Source: Candidatus Omnitrophota bacterium
GTDB taxonomy: Bacteria; Omnitrophota; Gorgyraeia; JACOVV01
Direction of reading: 5' to 3'
Assembly: GCA_016177145.1 (NCBI GenBank)
Contig: JACOVV010000009.1
Coordinates: 1-7,398 of the forward strand
DNA: 7,398 nt
In this document: in pieces, positions 5,778-7,398 of the stretch
Layout: each line of letters opens with the position of its first letter
Position numbering within the stretch: position 1 is the first letter of the stretch
Notes under the pieces: generated by a model
What the model was told of the DNA's origin: nothing
What the model saw: only the letters and a program-made list of their open reading frames with translations
Database searches by the model: none
Made by a program: the position numbers and the translations under genes

Positions 5778-6001
5778 GCAGCCCATGGTACTACAGTAAA
5801 GTTTTTGTTTATATTGTTCTTGCGCTCATGGGGCCCCTGGGATTTCCATTACTCTGGATGAGCCCGCGGTTTTCCAAAAGGGAAAGATGGGTGTGGACCG
5901 CGGTGATCGTTGCCGGCACGGCGCTGTTAATCGCTCTTTCCAGCCAGGTGAGTCAAATGTTAGGAACACAAATGGAATTGATTCAACAACTTTCTCCTTA
6001 A
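5774..6001 (+). CDS. Small two-helix membrane protein, function unknown
   Basis: A 75-residue protein. It has two likely membrane helices: about residues 9-30 (from VFVYIVLALM to LLWM) and about 40-62 (from VWTAVIV to SQVSQML). Between them lies a short basic loop, SPRFSKRERW, so the loop is probably cytoplasmic and both ends outside, by the positive-inside rule. I do not recognise a family. The start overlaps the DUF1802 stop by ATGA and the stop is three bases before the permease ATG, in the same reading frame. This placement makes it a real gene and suggests co-expression with its neighbours, perhaps as a membrane partner; that is inference. Confidence 0.75.
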   Translation: MSSPWYYSKVFVYIVLALMGPLGFPLLWMSPRFSKRERWVWTAVIVAGTALLIALSSQVSQMLGTQMELIQQLSP

Positions 6002-6004
6002 CTT

Positions 6005-7398
6005 ATGTCAGAACCTAAATCTTTCGATTTCTCGGAAGCGAGCGGCGCTCATGTCCCTGTCGTGGACCGGGGAGGATTTCACCGCCGGCTGCGGATCCCT
6101 CAGCTTTTCGCCATCGGCTACGGCGACGTCGGATCCTCCATTTACTACGCGCTTGGAGTCACGACACTCTACGCTCTCGGCGCCGCTCCGCTGGCTCTGC
6201 TGGCGGCGGGGTTTGTTTTTGTCTGTACTGTCTTCACCTACGCCGAGCTTTCCGCCGCGATGCCGGAGGCGGGAGGGTCTTGCAGTTTCGCCCGCCACGC
6301 GTTTAATGATTTAGTTTCGTTCATCGCCGGCTGGGCTCTTCTCCTCGATTACATCGTCACGATCGCGATTTCCGCCTATACCGTCGGTCCTTATCTGGGA
6401 TATTTTTATCCTGTGCTGAAAACCACGCTGGGAAACATTCCCTTTACGATGGGGGTCATTGGACTTCTTTTGGGGATTAATCTCATCGGGATCAAAGAAT
6501 CAACTCGTGTTTCGCTCTTGCTCTGTATCTTTGACGTCGCGACACAGCTGGTCATTATCCTGCTGGGACTGGTCACGGTTCTGAACCTCCCTTTTCTGGT
6601 GGACCACCTGCGCATCGGTGTTGTTGGAGTGGATTGGTCTCCTACCTGGCCCCAGTTTTTTAAAGGAGTGGGGATGGCGATGGTGGCCTACATCGGAATC
6701 GAATCGATCGCGCAATTGGCGGGAGAAACCAGCCATCCGGATAAGAACCTTCCCCGAACCATGTTTTTAGTGATGGGGGCGCTGCTGATCGCCTATTTCG
6801 GCATTGCCACCGTCGCTCTCTCAGTCATGAGCCCCCTTGAGTTGACGACACAATATCTGGAAGATCCTTTGGCGGGGGTGGTGGCTCATCTGCCGATCGG
6901 CGGCCAGCTATTAAGGCCGTGGCTGGCGGTCCTTGGCGCGACGATTCTGTTCGTTGCCGCCAACGCCGGTTTGATCGGCGCTTCCCGCCTGACTTTTTCC
7001 ATGGGGGAATATTTCCAGCTTCCGAGGTTTTTTTACCGGCTCCACCCGCGGTTCAAAACGCCGTACGTTTCGCTGATCACGTTTGCCGTCGTCGCCGGGG
7101 TCATTGTTCTAGTGGCCAAACGCCTGACGTTTATCGCTGAGCTCTATAATTTTGGAGCGATGCTCGCTTTCGCGCTGGCCCATCTGGCGCTGATCGGGTG
7201 CCGTGTGCGCCAGCCCCAGATGAAACGCCCGTTTAAAGCGCCGCTTAATATCTCTTTTGGCAAATCGGTGATTCCTTTGACCGCCATCATCGGTTTACTG
7301 GGGACGACCGCCGTCTGGATTGATGTGATTCTAACCAAACCGGCCGGGCGCAATTTAGGGTTCGTCTGGCTGGCATTGGGGTTGGTTTGTTACGCGGC
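6005..7398 (+). CDS. APC-family amino acid permease, 3' end outside window
   Basis: The frame is open from ATG 6005 to the edge, giving 464 residues; the C-terminus is missing. A hydrophilic N-terminus of about 30 residues precedes the first helix, which holds the unwound substrate-site pattern GDVGSSIYYALG (40-51). FTYAELSAAMPEAGGSCSFARHAF (78-100) is the hallmark loop after helix 2 of APC permeases. GIESIAQLAGETSHPDKNLPR (231-251) is the family's helix 6 region followed by the loop ending in P-R. Many further hydrophobic segments follow, about 11 or 12 in total so far. The likely role is uptake or exchange of amino acids across the inner membrane; the substrate is unknown. Related proteins sometimes carry a C-terminal universal stress domain, which would lie outside the window. 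No Shine-Dalgarno is visible, so translation probably re-initiates after the upstream stop three bases away. Confidence 0.92.
   Translation, partial: MSEPKSFDFSEASGAHVPVVDRGGFHRRLRIPQLFAIGYGDVGSSIYYALGVTTLYALGAAPLALLAAGFVFVCTVFTYAELSAAMPEAGGSCSFARHAFNDLVSFIAGWALLLDYIVTIAISAYTVGPYLGYFYPVLKTTLGNIPFTMGVIGLLLGINLIGIKESTRVSLLLCIFDVATQLVIILLGLVTVLNLPFLVDHLRIGVVGVDWSPTWPQFFKGVGMAMVAYIGIESIAQLAGETSHPDKNLPRTMFLVMGALLIAYFGIATVALSVMSPLELTTQYLEDPLAGVVAHLPIGGQLLRPWLAVLGATILFVAANAGLIGASRLTFSMGEYFQLPRFFYRLHPRFKTPYVSLITFAVVAGVIVLVAKRLTFIAELYNFGAMLAFALAHLALIGCRVRQPQMKRPFKAPLNISFGKSVIPLTAIIGLLGTTAVWIDVILTKPAGRNLGFVWLALGLVCYA

Noticed and set aside
6008..6298. Minus-strand frame of 96 residues opposite the permease
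   Set aside because: Low-complexity arginine-rich translation; it is the shadow of a strongly conserved permease coding frame.

Overview
The window comes from a bacterial chromosome of roughly even base composition. It carries tightly packed protein genes, many joined by ATGA stop/start overlaps. No RNA gene, CRISPR array, insertion sequence or phage gene is visible. The host cannot be named from the sequence; gene content and style would suit an uncultivated environmental lineage, and that is only an impression. Two genes run off the window: a sugar-nucleotide dehydratase/epimerase at the left edge (minus strand) and an APC-family permease at the right edge (plus strand).

Left half (1-3672) is a glycan-building locus. 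A minus-strand NAD(P)-dependent epimerase/dehydratase is divergent from a plus-strand operon of three translationally coupled genes: a DPM1-like family 2 glycosyltransferase, a NodB-type polysaccharide deacetylase and a GT4-type glycosyltransferase. None of the three has an evident signal peptide or membrane segment, so sugar activation, transfer and deacetylation probably occur on the cytoplasmic side, perhaps on a lipid-linked precursor. The 58-base divergent gap holds two overlapping promoters. The GT4 gene contains a 30-base palindromic unit, in frame, that resembles a second hairpin unit at 5153-5178.

Middle (3593-4487): a minus-strand gene encodes an atypical sigma-70-like protein with a recognisable region 4 and a cysteine-containing N-terminal part. 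Its 3' end overlaps the GT4 gene by 80 bases, convergently. Its promoter and the promoter of the divergent metallo-beta-lactamase gene appear to use the same palindromic -35 hexamer, TTGCAA.

Right half (4488-7398): a plus-strand run of a glyoxalase II-like metallo-hydrolase, a DUF1802 protein, a 75-residue two-helix membrane protein and an APC permease. The last three are packed with a 4-base overlap and then a 3-base gap, consistent with one transcript.

The most notable signals are the shared -35 element, three predicted leaderless or nearly leaderless genes, the in-frame palindromic insertion, and the unusual sigma-like protein. All promoter calls are by eye.
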